64,000 nt of DNA from Sphaerolaimus hirsutus (lineage: Eukaryota > Nematoda > Chromadorea > Monhysterida > Sphaerolaimidae), in NCBI GenBank assembly GCA_964036195.1, contig OZ038451.1, forward strand, positions 10,172,529 to 10,236,528, read 5' to 3'. Each line of letters begins with the position of its first letter. The stretch's first letter is position 1. Below the pieces are notes generated by a model. That model was not told the DNA's origin. It did no database searches and saw nothing but the letters and a program-made list of their open reading frames with translations. Positions 22,879 to 32,416 of the stretch are shown piece by piece. The translations under genes and the position numbers were made by a program.

Positions 22879-23007
22879 CCAATCAGCCCACTGAACTCGA
22901 ATGTACTACAAATTCTGGGGAGACCAAACAAGTACAATGGACTTGCGGATGATCACTGGTACCCAAAGGACACTCTGAGCAGGGCTAGAGTTGATCAATA
23001 TTGTTCA

Positions 23008-23518
23008 TGGCAGTTAACGATGGCAAACGCTTTGGAAAAAAGTATTTAAATTTTTAAGTGTTTTTTAAAATGACTTTTTGACGATTTTTTGACTACTTTT
23101 TGAATTTTTGAATCTTTGTGGCTCTTTTTTGATTTTTTTGGACCAAATTATCACATTTTCGAATTTTTCTGCTGAATTTTAAATGCACCATTATGTTTTG
23201 AGGCTTTTCTGACTGTTACTGCAGACACATTTGCACATTCATGTTCTGCCGCTATGAATATATTTAGTGAAATAGATTCTGAATTGTGTTTCTACATTTA
23301 TACGCAATTTCAACCAAAAATTATTGAAAAAGTTCAAAAATTTGAACAAGTTATCGAATTTTCGAATTTTTCTATAAAAATTATGTTTCTCTAAAAGATT
23401 ATCGATTTTTAGGTGTTTTTCTAGTGGTGAAACAAAAACTCGAAAAGTCCTCAAAAATTCAAAAATTCTAAAAAAATTTAGAATTTTTAGAATTTTTGTT
23501 TGCCATCGTAAATGGCAG
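23008..23518. mobile_element. 499-bp AT-rich MITE inserted in GST-A exon 4
   Basis: The element body at 23014-23512 has 15-bp inverted ends, TTAACGATGGCAAAC and TTTACGATGGCAAAC (inverted), with one mismatch. It is flanked by TGGCAG at 23008-23013 and 23513-23518. Copy B shows the uninterrupted exon (TGGCAGCATCTTAGCCTC). The interior is T-rich without coding capacity. Confidence 0.9.
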
Positions 23519-23835
23519 CATCTTAGCCTCAGGCCCCAGGCTCATATCTGGCCGTATCATGGTTCCATGCTGTTTCAAAACATTGTAATTTTTCTTTGTA
23601 TTTTTTCTGGTTGAATTTGAATTTTTGTTGAAATCACTAATTCTCAGGTGCAGGGTGGTAAAAGGGTGCCAGATGATCGATATCTGGCCGCTATTGACAA
23701 GCATTTAACTGAAATAGAGGACATTTTCCTGCCTAACAACAATGGCTACATTTTTGACCTGGGCGACGTCAGCTTCGCAGATGTGTTGTGCTGTTGCGAA
23801 TTGGAGCAACCACTTACCGTGGCGTTGGTTGGCTG

Positions 23836-24260
23836 TAGTGATGGAAATGGCGCCATGGCGTTGGCGCCATTGGCGCTTGACGCCCTTTTTGTGGCGCCCT
23901 TGGCGTCTGGCGCGCAGTCCTCAAAGGATGCCACAATGCGCAACTACCCTGCACACACTAGTTTTCATACGAAATTAATCAAACTTACAAATCAGGGTAG
24001 AACGCGTTTGAGTTTTCTACAATGAGGTGGCCATCAACTACAGCTTACGGAGATAAAAAATGACTCATTGTGGAAAACTCATACACGTTCAAAGCTCATT
24101 TATGAGTTTTCGAAATTTCGTGTGAAAACTAGTGTGTGCAGGGTAGTGATGTAAAAAGCGCCAGGACTTTAGCGCCGAGCGCCAAAGGACCATGGCGCTT
24201 TTTCGACCCCCTACGCCAAGCGCCAATGGCAGCAGAGCAAAATACTTTAAATTAAATTTG
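23836..24260. repeat. Composite repeat in GST-A intron 5
   Basis: Truncated TAGTGATG/GGCGCC pieces at about 23836-23925 and 24144-24260 flank a complete fold-back MITE of the GCACACACTAGTTTTCA family at 23947-24144. Confidence 0.65.
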
Positions 24261-24634
24261 AAAAAAATAAATGACGATTTTTTTGAATATGCAAACTCGT
24301 TTCATCTTTGCTTTTGTTGAAGGTCATGGCTTGAAACTGTATCTGCAAGTTATGATTTTGCATATGCAAATTTTCAATTGGTTCATGTCTATGTGTTCAA
24401 AAGCTTTTAATTTTTTTCCTGTTTTCCAGCTTTGCAGTGCTCAACGGACATCCGAAAGTCGCCGCATACAAAGAGCGCGTTCGCCAGCGACTGTCGCCGG
24501 TTTATGACCAAGCCCACAGCATCAATCGCGCTCTGCACTCGAAAATCGTCGCTGGCAAATTGTGAACGCCGAGATTTCGCCATTTTTTGTGTACCGAGTG
24601 GATACTTTGCGCAGAATTCTACCATAATTTGATG

Positions 24635-24640
24635 AATAAA
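24635..24640 (+). terminator. Polyadenylation signal AATAAA, GST copy A
   Basis: AATAAA lies 70 bp after the stop codon, in sequence shared with the 3' end of copy B. Confidence 0.6.
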
Positions 24641-24779
24641 TTCTTGTGCTAATGATTTCGAGGGGGGTTATTATAACGTCAGAATTTTTGTAACTCGCAG
24701 TACTTATTTTTCGTTTGTAACATACGCAGAACCTAAAAATTTTAAATTTTGGCGGAATATACTCTAGACCCCCCTTCGA

Positions 24780-25075
24780 CTATACACTGCAGGGGGGGGG
24801 CCGGCGACTCACCTGAGTGTGGGCCGCCATATACGTGAATTTTTTTTGTTGAAAAAACTGGTGTCCACGCGAGGACGGGCTCATCGGCGCGAGGTCCGAA
24901 AAATCAAATCTCCTCCATGGTTGATTTTTGGGGCAATGTTGTTTACGCGAATTTTTACATTCAATCATCTCCTAGAGGACATCGTAAACCAGCTTTAAAA
25001 GTGTGTATTAAAGATTTGACTTAAATCAAAATTTAATCTGGAACTTGTGTATGGGTGTCAAATACACTTTCGTAC
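24780..25075. repeat. Left half of a large element with GGCGACCCACACTCAGG ends
   Basis: GGCGACTCACCTGAGTGTGG near 24803 is the inverse of sequence at about 26460-26480. The matching ends may bound a composite element of about 1.7 kb that holds later insertions. Confidence 0.4.
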
Positions 25076-25274
25076 CTGGTGGCAATCCCAAGCCCTGTAA
25101 AGTGTAAAGTAAAGTGTCAAATGTAACGTCAAATGCAAAGTAAACTGTCAATCAAAACAAAAAAAAGAAAAGATTTGATTACTGAACTTGCATGACAATT
25201 GACACTTTACTTTGCATTTGACTTTACATTTGACACTTTACTTTACACTTTACAGGGCTTGGGACTGCCCCCAG
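25076..25274. mobile_element. CWG-MITE (introner-like family), near-consensus
   Basis: The ends are CTG|GTGGCAATCCCAAGCCCTG and GGGACTGCCCC|CAG. The arms TGTAAAGTGTAAAGTAAAGT and inverse form a long hairpin around TCAATCAAAACAAAAAAAAG. Confidence 0.85.
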
Positions 25275-25558
25275 ATCAAATTTTAGTTTTAAAATTTGCT
25301 TTTTTCATACACACTTTTTACAGTGTTATACATTATCCTCTAAGAGACATTCTAAGGTGATTTTTATTTTTGCAGTCCAGTGCCAAACCTGGACAGTGAA
25401 TTCACAAAAATATCATTTTATTTTTCAGCAGTCCACTTTCAAGGGGGTCGCCAGGGGGCTCAACCTTCCGTTAAAAGTAGTGGGGGTGTCGTGTACACCC
25501 CCTCAAAATTTCGATCAAATCCCCCCAACAGTTTTAGATTGGCAGCCGATTATACTGT

Positions 25559-26381
25559 GGCTATACCAGAGTTGCGAAAGCGTATTTACGCTTACCCGAA
25601 ATACCCGGGTAAATGGGTATTTATACTTACGCTTACGCTTTCATAAAATACCCGTACGCTTTTTTACGCTTTCCCGGCCAAAATACCCGGGTACTAAAAG
25701 CGTAAAAAAGCTTTTCACACGGTTCAGTTTTACACTTTTGAAAAAGCATAAAACCACAAAAAAGAGTGAACAAAACTGCGTACCAAAAAAATTACTGCGT
25801 GCGTGCAGTAATGTGCTGGAAATAGTGGCACATTTACAAATTGTGTCGCAGTATGAACGTCTTGCTAATACTGTGTCGTCGAGCAAAATCGTGGCTTCAG
25901 ATAAGAAATTTTGGGCTGAAAATGGATTCCGACGACGATGTTGTCGCCATCGACAGCACTAACTCCAAGTTGGAAGATACAAAGATGACTTACCGTGTTT
26001 CTTCTAACAGAACGGCAGCCTCCAATAGAACGGCACCTCCCATAGAACGGCAGGCAAATAAAGTTGACAAAAAAATTGAACGGTGCTCTTCTATTAGAAG
26101 AAATACGGTAAGTGTCACTGCCGATGAATTGCCAAACAACATATGAGGGCAGACTACTAAGTGGACATCCGAAAAATGTCGCTGAGAGCTTCATTTGGAA
26201 AGAATTCACTGAGAAAACGTCTCTTAAAATTTTTTTACGCTTACGCTTTTATTTACGCTTTCCCAGGTATTTTAAAAATACCTTACGCTTTCAGTATCCA
26301 TACTGAAAATTTGGAAAGTGTATTTACGCTTACGCTTACGCTTTCCAAAAATACCGGTATTTTAACAACTCTGGGCCATAC
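25559..26381. mobile_element. hAT-like element, CAGAGTTG ends, TTTACGCTTACGCTT interior
   Basis: The element at 25567-26373 starts CAGAGTTGCGAAAGCG and ends TTTTAACAACTCTG. The flanks GGCTATAC and GGCCATAC form an 8-bp duplication with one mismatch. A TGCCGTTCTATTGG palindrome is nested at 25991-26110. The long plus-strand open frames crossing it show no domain. Confidence 0.82.
25991..26110. repeat. Palindromic GAACGGCA element
   Basis: It runs from TACCGTGTTTCTTCTAACAG to TTAGAAGAAATACGGTA, with GAACGGCACCTCC-like direct repeats inside. It is nested in the hAT-like element. Confidence 0.7.
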
Positions 26382-26653
26382 TATACTTATAGCCCAAAAA
26401 CCTGCCTGACCTCGCGTGAACGGCGACTTTTTCCAAAAAAACTATTCATGTATACGGCGACCCACACTCAGGTGGGTCGCCGACCTTCCCCAGCCCGTAT
26501 AAAGTAGTGGGGGGATGTCGAGTATATAATCTCGAAATTTCGAATAAATCCCCCCACTACAGCTGAAGATATGGCGTCCGGCACCGACTCAGAAATTAGG
26601 TGCCGGACCTGGCGTGTCCCCAGTTTAAAAGACAATAATTGTTTTCAACGTGT

Positions 26654-27273
26654 GTTTTGCATAGGGTGTCAACTTTCCGTTTTCCGTTTTCCGTTTCCGC
26701 TTTCCACAGGCAAATTTTTTTCCGTTTCCGTTTCCGTTTTCCGGCTGCTAAAATTTTTTTTCCATTTCCGTTTCCGTTTTTCCGACTCATTTTCCGTTTT
26801 CCGGCTAAATTTTCAGTTTTTCCGGCTTTTTCCATTTTCCGGTTCAATTGTCTGTTTTTCAAACTTTTTTCCACTTTCTAGCTCAATTTTATGTTTTCTG
26901 TCGCAGCCAAACTGGTAAACATGCATGCAGGTTCACAATTATGTGAATTTTTCCTATTTCTAGCAAGATTTCTGCAAATTTTTGTATTTCCGGATGAAGT
27001 TCAGCAAATTTTTTTCTGTTTCCGGCAAAATTTCAGCAATTTTTTTCCGTTTCCGGCATAATTCCAGCAAATTTTATCCGTTTCCGGCATACTTTCAGAA
27101 AATTTTTTCCGTTTCCGTTTCCGTTTTCCGGCCTTTCATTTTTCCGTTTTCCGTTTTCCGGCAAGTGCCAAAAATTTTCCGTTTCCGTTTCCGTTTTCCG
27201 GCAAGTGCCAAAATTTTTCCGTTTCCGTTTCCGTTTTCCGCCAAAAAGTTTTTGTTGACACCCTAGTTTTGCA
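26654..27273. mobile_element. hAT-like MITE, TAGGGTGTCAA ends, TTTCCG-repeat interior
   Basis: The element at 26662-27265 starts TAGGGTGTCAACTTTCCG and ends GTTGACACCCTA. It is flanked by GTTTTGCA at 26654-26661 and 27266-27273, an exact 8-bp duplication. The interior is a long series of TTTCCGTTTCCGTTTTCCGG units. The Phe/Pro-rich chance frames are a product of this repeat. Confidence 0.92.
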
Positions 27274-27329
27274 TTGCCTCGATCGAAAACCGCAGCTTTG
27301 TCATTTACGTTATCTTTACACTCATTTTG

Positions 27330-27425
27330 TGGGGGGGGGGCATTTTGAGGGCGCGTTATTAATTTATAGTGCCCATTTTGAGGGGGGGGTATTTCGAGGG
27401 AGGGGTATTTCGAGAAAATACGGTA
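27330..27425. repeat. G-run fold-back element, right part
   Basis: It ends TTTCGAGAAAATACGGTA, preceded by G-runs. The left end is missing. Confidence 0.55.
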
Positions 27426-28457
27426 ATACAGATTTAGTTTAATTTAGGTAAATGTAATTTAGATTTAAACTTCACTTTCACCACTACGCCCACCCACATC
27501 AACCATTGTCAAGTTTGCAATTATTTACTTGCGCTACATCAACATTTACACACAACAGTTTATCAGCAATGCCAGTGTGAGTGTGGTGTGTTAACTTTAT
27601 GATACAAACCAGTGGCTGAATGTTAATTTCCGGTGCAAAATAATTAATTTTATCTGTGTTCGTTGTTGAGTTGAGTGATAAGAATGTGAATTTTTGTGAT
27701 CATTTTTCTTTTTTCCTATATTGTGATGTCGGACACTTTGTGTTCATGCTGATGAGTTCCCGCACAAAAATGGGTAGCAGGTCCATGAAAAGGGACGAAA
27801 CCTGCTTTCTTTTCATTTTGTTAAAAAAAACTCCACACGCGTTTAGCACACACAAAATGTGTTGAAAAACCCGAAGGCAACATTAAAGCAAAAAAAGACA
27901 GTATAATGGAGTATATTAGTATTTTATAATACTTTTGGATCTTGCTCTTATGGGCTTCAAAAGATAATTTTTACACAATTTTATATCATATTTGGACACA
28001 TTTATTACCGGTTTTTGGTACTGAAAAGCATTTTATTTACTATGAATTTCACAACCCCCCCCCCAAAAAAAGTACCCCGCTAATTTACCCCCCCCCCCTC
28101 GAAATTTGCACTGTGAAGTAACCCCGGGGGGTATTTCGAGGAAATATGGTGTTTACACAAACATCATACCGTAAAACGTTTTTCAATGCTTCCAATCAAC
28201 GGAAATCAACTACCTAAGTGCAAATGTTTTCATCTTTACATTCGCTTTTCCATTTACAAAATTTACAGCAACACATATTAACTCCGTTAATGTCAAGGCG
28301 AAAAAAACTCACGGCAACTGGAACACAAGAATTACACAGCGACTCGGCTGGCGCTACTTGCAGTGTGGACACTTTTTTCATTGTTACCTGACAGTGTGAA
28401 GTGATAAGGCAAGGAATAAGGCTTGTGAAATACATAAATCCGCAATAATCAACCAAA
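27426..28457. other. Upstream region of GST copy B
   Basis: Homologous to the region upstream of copy A (for example TTTATCAGCAATG and TTGAGTGATAA). A C-run fold-back fragment lies at 28055-28151. No separate gene is recognised. Confidence 0.5.
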
Positions 28458-30992
28458 ATGGTCCTGAAATACTATTTCGATTTGCTGTCTCAGCCAAGTA
28501 GGGCATTGTATATTTTCCTCAAATCCACCAGGATCCCGTTCGAAGAATGTCCAGTTGCCCTGCGAAATGGTAATTTTTTCGAAAAAAGTGTTCAGTTTTT
28601 TTTCCTTTGGTCACTTTGGGTCACTCTCAGGTGAACACTTAGCCGACAATTTTGCCGCAATCAATCCATTTAAGAAGGTACCAGCAATCGATGATGATGG
28701 ATTTCGATTATCTGAGAGGTTTTTTTGTTTTTTTTGTTTCTACACAAACTAGGTATAATTAACTCAAGTGAATACCGCAGCGTGGCGATAATGCGGTACC
28801 TTTGTGCAAAGTACGTGGTCTACCCCAAAATTTGTGAACCACGAGTATTTTTGTGGGATAATTGGGCATACCGTGCTCATTCATGACTGCGGACTACCAG
28901 AAATTGCTGATGGATCTATCCAATAAAATACTTGTGTTTTGCGGTCGCGGTTAGTGATGGAAAAGCGCCATGGGCCATGGCGCTTCTGGCGCTTGGCGCC
29001 ATTTTTTCTCTCGCGCCATTGGCGCTTGGCGTTAGGCTTCATAAAAGCGCCATGGTGGTTTTGGCGCGTTTTTGCTAAAATCCTGGCGCTTTTTCCATCA
29101 CTAGTCATGGTGGTTCTCCATGCGAGCATTGAAGTGCCCCATGCCAGAAATGAACCACTGCTGCACCAAAATATGGTGATCACGTGAATGGCACCTGGTA
29201 ATGTGTGGTTGCCCAATCAGCCCACTAAACATGAATGTACCATAAATTCTGGGAGACCCAACCAAGTACAACGGACTTGTGGATGACCACTGGTACCCAA
29301 AGGACACTCTGAGCAGGGCTAGAGTTGACCAATATTGTTCATGGCAGCATCTTAGCCTCAGACTGCATGGTTCCATGCTGTTTCAAAACAGGGTAATTTT
29401 TATGTGTGTTTTTCTGGTTCAATCTGAACTTTTAGTTGGAAAATTGCCAATTCACAGGTGCTGGGTGGCAAAAAGGTGCCAAATGATCGATATCTGACTG
29501 GCATTGACAAGTGTTTAACGGAATTAGAGGACATTTTCTTGCCCAACAACAATGGCTTCATTTTTGACCTGGGCGATATCAGCTTCGCTGATTTGTTGTG
29601 CTGTTGCGAATTGGAGCAACCACTGACGGCGGGGTTGGCTGTGTTTTCTTTTGTGGCTGGGCTTGTACATTTTCATCTGCAGAATCGTTCAATTTTTTAA
29701 TAACTGCTGACAAATATTATTGAATATCCAACCCGGGGACAGTCCGAGAGCCTGTAAAATGTCAAATGTCATGTGTAGTGATGGAAAAGCGCCAGAAAAA
29801 ATGGCGCCATGGCGCCATTCGGAAAGTGGGCGCCAAGCGCCAAGGGCGCCACAGAAAAAGGGCGCCAGGCGCCAAGGGCGCCATGGCGCTATTCGGAAAA
29901 TGGGCGCCAGGCGCCAGGGGCGCCACGGATAGAGGGCGCCAAGCGCCAAGGGCGCCATGGCGCCATTTGGAAAATAGGGCGCAAGGCGCCAAGGGCGCCA
30001 GGAAAAATAAGTGCCTACAACACCCTGCTTGTGCTAAAAATGGTGCTACAGCACCGTGGTACACGCATTCACGTCTTAATTCGCGTTCTTCAGGATGTAA
30101 TGAACAAAAACACATCTGGCAACAAAATGTTTTTCAATAAAATCCACATGACGAATTCAAACACAATGGAAATTGTCATTTGATAACAATCCATTCACTT
30201 CAAATAGGCTTTTCCAATCAATATTTCCCTGAAATGGACAAAAACGGAATTGCAACGATTTGAATACTTTTTTAAAATAATTTTGCAAGTTCGACGGTCC
30301 ATCATTCTTGTCTTCTGATCCATCAGACACATCTGGGGAAACGTTGGACGAAATATTTCCACCGACTCACATCACTTCGTCCATTTTTCTGACCAATTTA
30401 GATCATCCACAGATGCATTTTTCATTATTTTTTTCATTCACACAGCACTCACCTTGAAACCCTGCTGGCGCCTTTTTGGCGCCCTTTTAAAGCAGGGCGC
30501 CAGGCGCCAAGGGCGCCACGGAAAAAGGGCGCCAAGCGCCATGGGCGCCATGGCGCCTTTCAGAATGTGGGCGCCAGGCGCCAAGGGCGCCACAGAAAAA
30601 GGGCGCCAAGCGCCAATGGCGCCATGGCGCGGCGCCCTTTGGCGCCCTCAAATGGCGCCAGCGCCATGGCGCCATTCCATCACTAGTCATGTGAAATACC
30701 CTGTCAAATGTCATGTAAAAGGCCCTGTTAAATGTCATGTAAAAAACCCTGTCAAATGTCAAATGTCTTGCAAAGTGTCAATAGTCATCTACAAAAACCT
30801 GTAATATAGTAAACACATCAATATGGTATGAATTTTGTTTATCCTGTTTTTTTCAGCATCGGAGTGCTCGACGGGCATCCGAAAGTCGCAGCGTACAAAG
30901 AGCGCGTTCGCCAGCGACTGTCGCCGGTTTATGACCAAGCCCACAGCATCAATCGCGCTCTGCACTCGAAAATCGTCGCTAGCAAATTGTGA
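28458..30992 (+). CDS. Theta-class glutathione S-transferase, copy B
   Basis: Predicted cytosolic glutathione transferase. Exons are 28458-28569, 28631-28718, 28781-28814, 29267-29392, 29458-29633 and 30857-30992, with matching phases throughout and 223 aa, close to usual theta length. The thioredoxin-fold half has LLSQPSRAL (catalytic Ser11), NPFKKVPAI and SESVAIMRYL. The helical half has DDHWYPKDTLSRARVDQY, DLGDISFADLL and VAAYKERVRQRL. Conserved order and spacing match GSTT1-type proteins. The donor of exon 5 (GG|GTTGGC) and the short exon 3 (TAC|GTGGTC) are weak sites, so those junctions are the least certain. Intron 5 is swollen by a 910-bp hAT-like element inside a CWG-MITE. It is a tandem partner of copy A, 6.3 kb upstream. 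Confidence 0.88.
28944..29111. mobile_element. hAT-like MITE, TAGTGATGG ends, in GST-B intron 3
   Basis: The element at 28952-29103 starts TAGTGATGGAAAAGCGCC and ends TTTTTCCATCACTA. The flanks GTCGCGGT and GTCATGGT share six of eight bases. It sits at a different place from the related insertion in copy A, so the two insertions were independent. Confidence 0.78.
29732..30803. mobile_element. CWG-MITE fragments split by a hAT-like insertion
   Basis: The left part GGGGACAGTCCGAGAGCCTG and the right part after 30686 (CCCTGTCAAATGTCATG) belong to one element of the CWG-like family. It was opened by the TAGTGATGG element at 29776-30685. Confidence 0.65.
29768..30693. mobile_element. 910-bp hAT-like element, TAGTGATGG ends
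   Basis: The body at 29776-30685 starts TAGTGATGGAAAAGCGCC and ends GCCATTCCATCACTA. It is flanked by GTCATGTG at 29768-29775 and 30686-30693, an exact 8-bp duplication. Arms of GGCGCCAAGCGCCAAGG units enclose about 450 bp of unique AT-rich DNA with no transposase. Confidence 0.9.
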
Positions 30993-31017
30993 ACGCCGAG
31001 ATTTCGCCATTTTTGTG

Positions 31018-31213
31018 TATACTCCAGCGACATTACACCTTACAATGGAATCTACCATATCCCATCTGAATAAAAGAACAAACAAAAATTTTTTCATCAT
31101 ATTTATCAAACTGCTTTGAGAAATAGGTATGATGAAATTTTGTTTATGTTTGTTCTTTTATTCAGATGGTATATGGTAGATTTAATTGTAAGGTGTAATG
31201 TCATTGGAGTATA
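31018..31213. mobile_element. Tc1/mariner-type MITE in the GST-B 3' region
   Basis: The 192-bp hairpin at 31020-31211 runs from TACTCCAGCGACATTACACC to its near-perfect inverse. It is flanked by the dinucleotide TA on both sides. Copy A has the empty site GTGTACCGAGTGG at the homologous place, so insertion at TA is directly seen. Confidence 0.88.
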
Positions 31214-31254
31214 CCGAGTGGATACTTTGCGCAGACTTCTATCGTAGTTTAATG

Positions 31255-31260
31255 AATAAA
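31255..31260 (+). terminator. Polyadenylation signal AATAAA, GST copy B
   Basis: This is the homologue of the copy A signal, pushed 263 bp from the stop by the TA-flanked hairpin insertion. An AATAAA inside that hairpin (about 31070) could be used instead. Confidence 0.5.
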
Positions 31261-32416
31261 TTATTGTGTTAAATTTCGTATTAAGTTGATTATTCTATAG
31301 TAAAAACAAAATAGGTATTACGATGAAAAGGAACTGTATAATTTTTGGTTCATCATTCAGATGAATTACGGTAGGTTTCCATACTAAGTGTGATGTCAGC
31401 CGAGTACGCCCAGATTTATTGCGTTTCGTTTGAGATGGTTGTGGTCTTCGTCCTCTCTGTATCCTATTCTGAATTTTATTCCCTGAATTTTAGTCTGAAA
31501 GACAAGGCAATATATTCGACCCAACCACGTACACAAAAATCGTGTCGAAATAAAGTGACCCGAAATCAGTGCATCCGGTCGCGCCGCCAACATTGAGCAC
31601 GTGTTTTCTACGCTCGCCCGCTCCCAAATTTACCTATTTTACATTGATTGTAACCTGATTTCACCTGTGATTATTATTTCGTGACGACTTCAGATTCACT
31701 CGATCGACGGCGAAGCGGCGGGTAAAAACGTGTGGTATTTTGGTGGATCGAGCGGCTGTTAGATCGATAGATTTCAGGTTTGTGGGGGTTGCCACACTTC
31801 GTGAGAGTGGTGTGGTTGTGGTTTTGGAATTTCCTTTGTTGCATCAGCTATGTTATTCACCATCGTATGTGTATGAATCGAACCGTCAATGCGTCTTTTT
31901 GGAAGTTTGCCAAAGCATTCCATTTTTCAAGCTGTGTGCTGCTCTGCCCGCTCTGCTGCGTTTTCAGGGTGTAGGAGGCAGAAAGGGGGGTCACTTAAAA
32001 ATAAGCATTTAAGCGCATAGTAAGAAAAATAGCTGAAAATAGGCCAAAAGGAACTTGAACATGAAATTTTGATGGTTATGAAAAAGGTAGGAAAATTAGT
32101 TATTTTGTGAAAAAAATGGAGTAATATTTCTCAAAAATCGCTCCGGATAGATGGAGAGCTGGGTGATTGTGGGGGGGGGGAGTCCATGGGATAGTAGCCA
32201 AAAATTTGCCTCCGGGATAGATAGGTAGCTGAGCGGCCTCCGGAATAGATAGATAGCTGGGCGGTCTTCGGGATAGATAGATAGCTGGGCAATTTAGGGG
32301 GAGGGGTGTTACCCCCACCGACCCCTTCCCTACCCCTGCCTGTCCCCACCCCTGCCTGTCCCCACCCCTCACACTGCCCCCACCAACAAATGACTGAAAA
32401 CAAACCAACTCGGCAG
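31261..32416. other. Spacer with a partial GATAGATAG element
   Basis: A TTTCAG acceptor-like site near 31692 followed by GGCGG|GTAAAA near 31720 could mark a 5' untranslated exon of the gene at 32.4 kb, but support is weak. The segment 31970-32345 is a degenerate member of the GATAGATAG hAT-like family, without a clear left end. Confidence 0.35.

Larger units (their letters stand above)
22174..24565 (+). pseudogene. Theta-class glutathione S-transferase, copy A, exon 4 broken by a MITE
   Basis: Theta GSTs conjugate glutathione to electrophiles in the cytosol. Exons are 22174-22285, 22344-22431, 22492-about 22531, 22933-23013 plus 23519-23584, 23648-23823 and 24430-24565. Seen: LLSQPSRAL with catalytic Ser11, KKVPAI with the cis-Pro of the glutathione site, SVAIMRYL, DDHWYPKD and a VAAYKERVRQRL tail. 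A 499-bp MITE sits inside exon 4 and brings in a stop after SWQLTMANALEKSI. Without it and one duplicated TGGCAG, exon 4 keeps its frame and is seven codons longer than in copy B. No other disabling change is seen, so the break looks recent. The exon 3 donor differs from copy B. It could still make a truncated protein; the call of pseudogene is inferred. Confidence 0.82.

Noticed and set aside
25357-25962. 201-codon open frame on the plus strand
   Set aside because: It runs across the junction of two mobile elements and its sequence is element DNA, with no domain.
26571-26918. Phe/Pro/Ser-rich open frames
   Set aside because: They are translations of the TTTCCG repeat array in a transposon.
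29762-30183. Open frames rich in Ala, Arg, Pro and Trp on both strands
   Set aside because: Products of the GGCGCC repeat arms of the hAT-like element.
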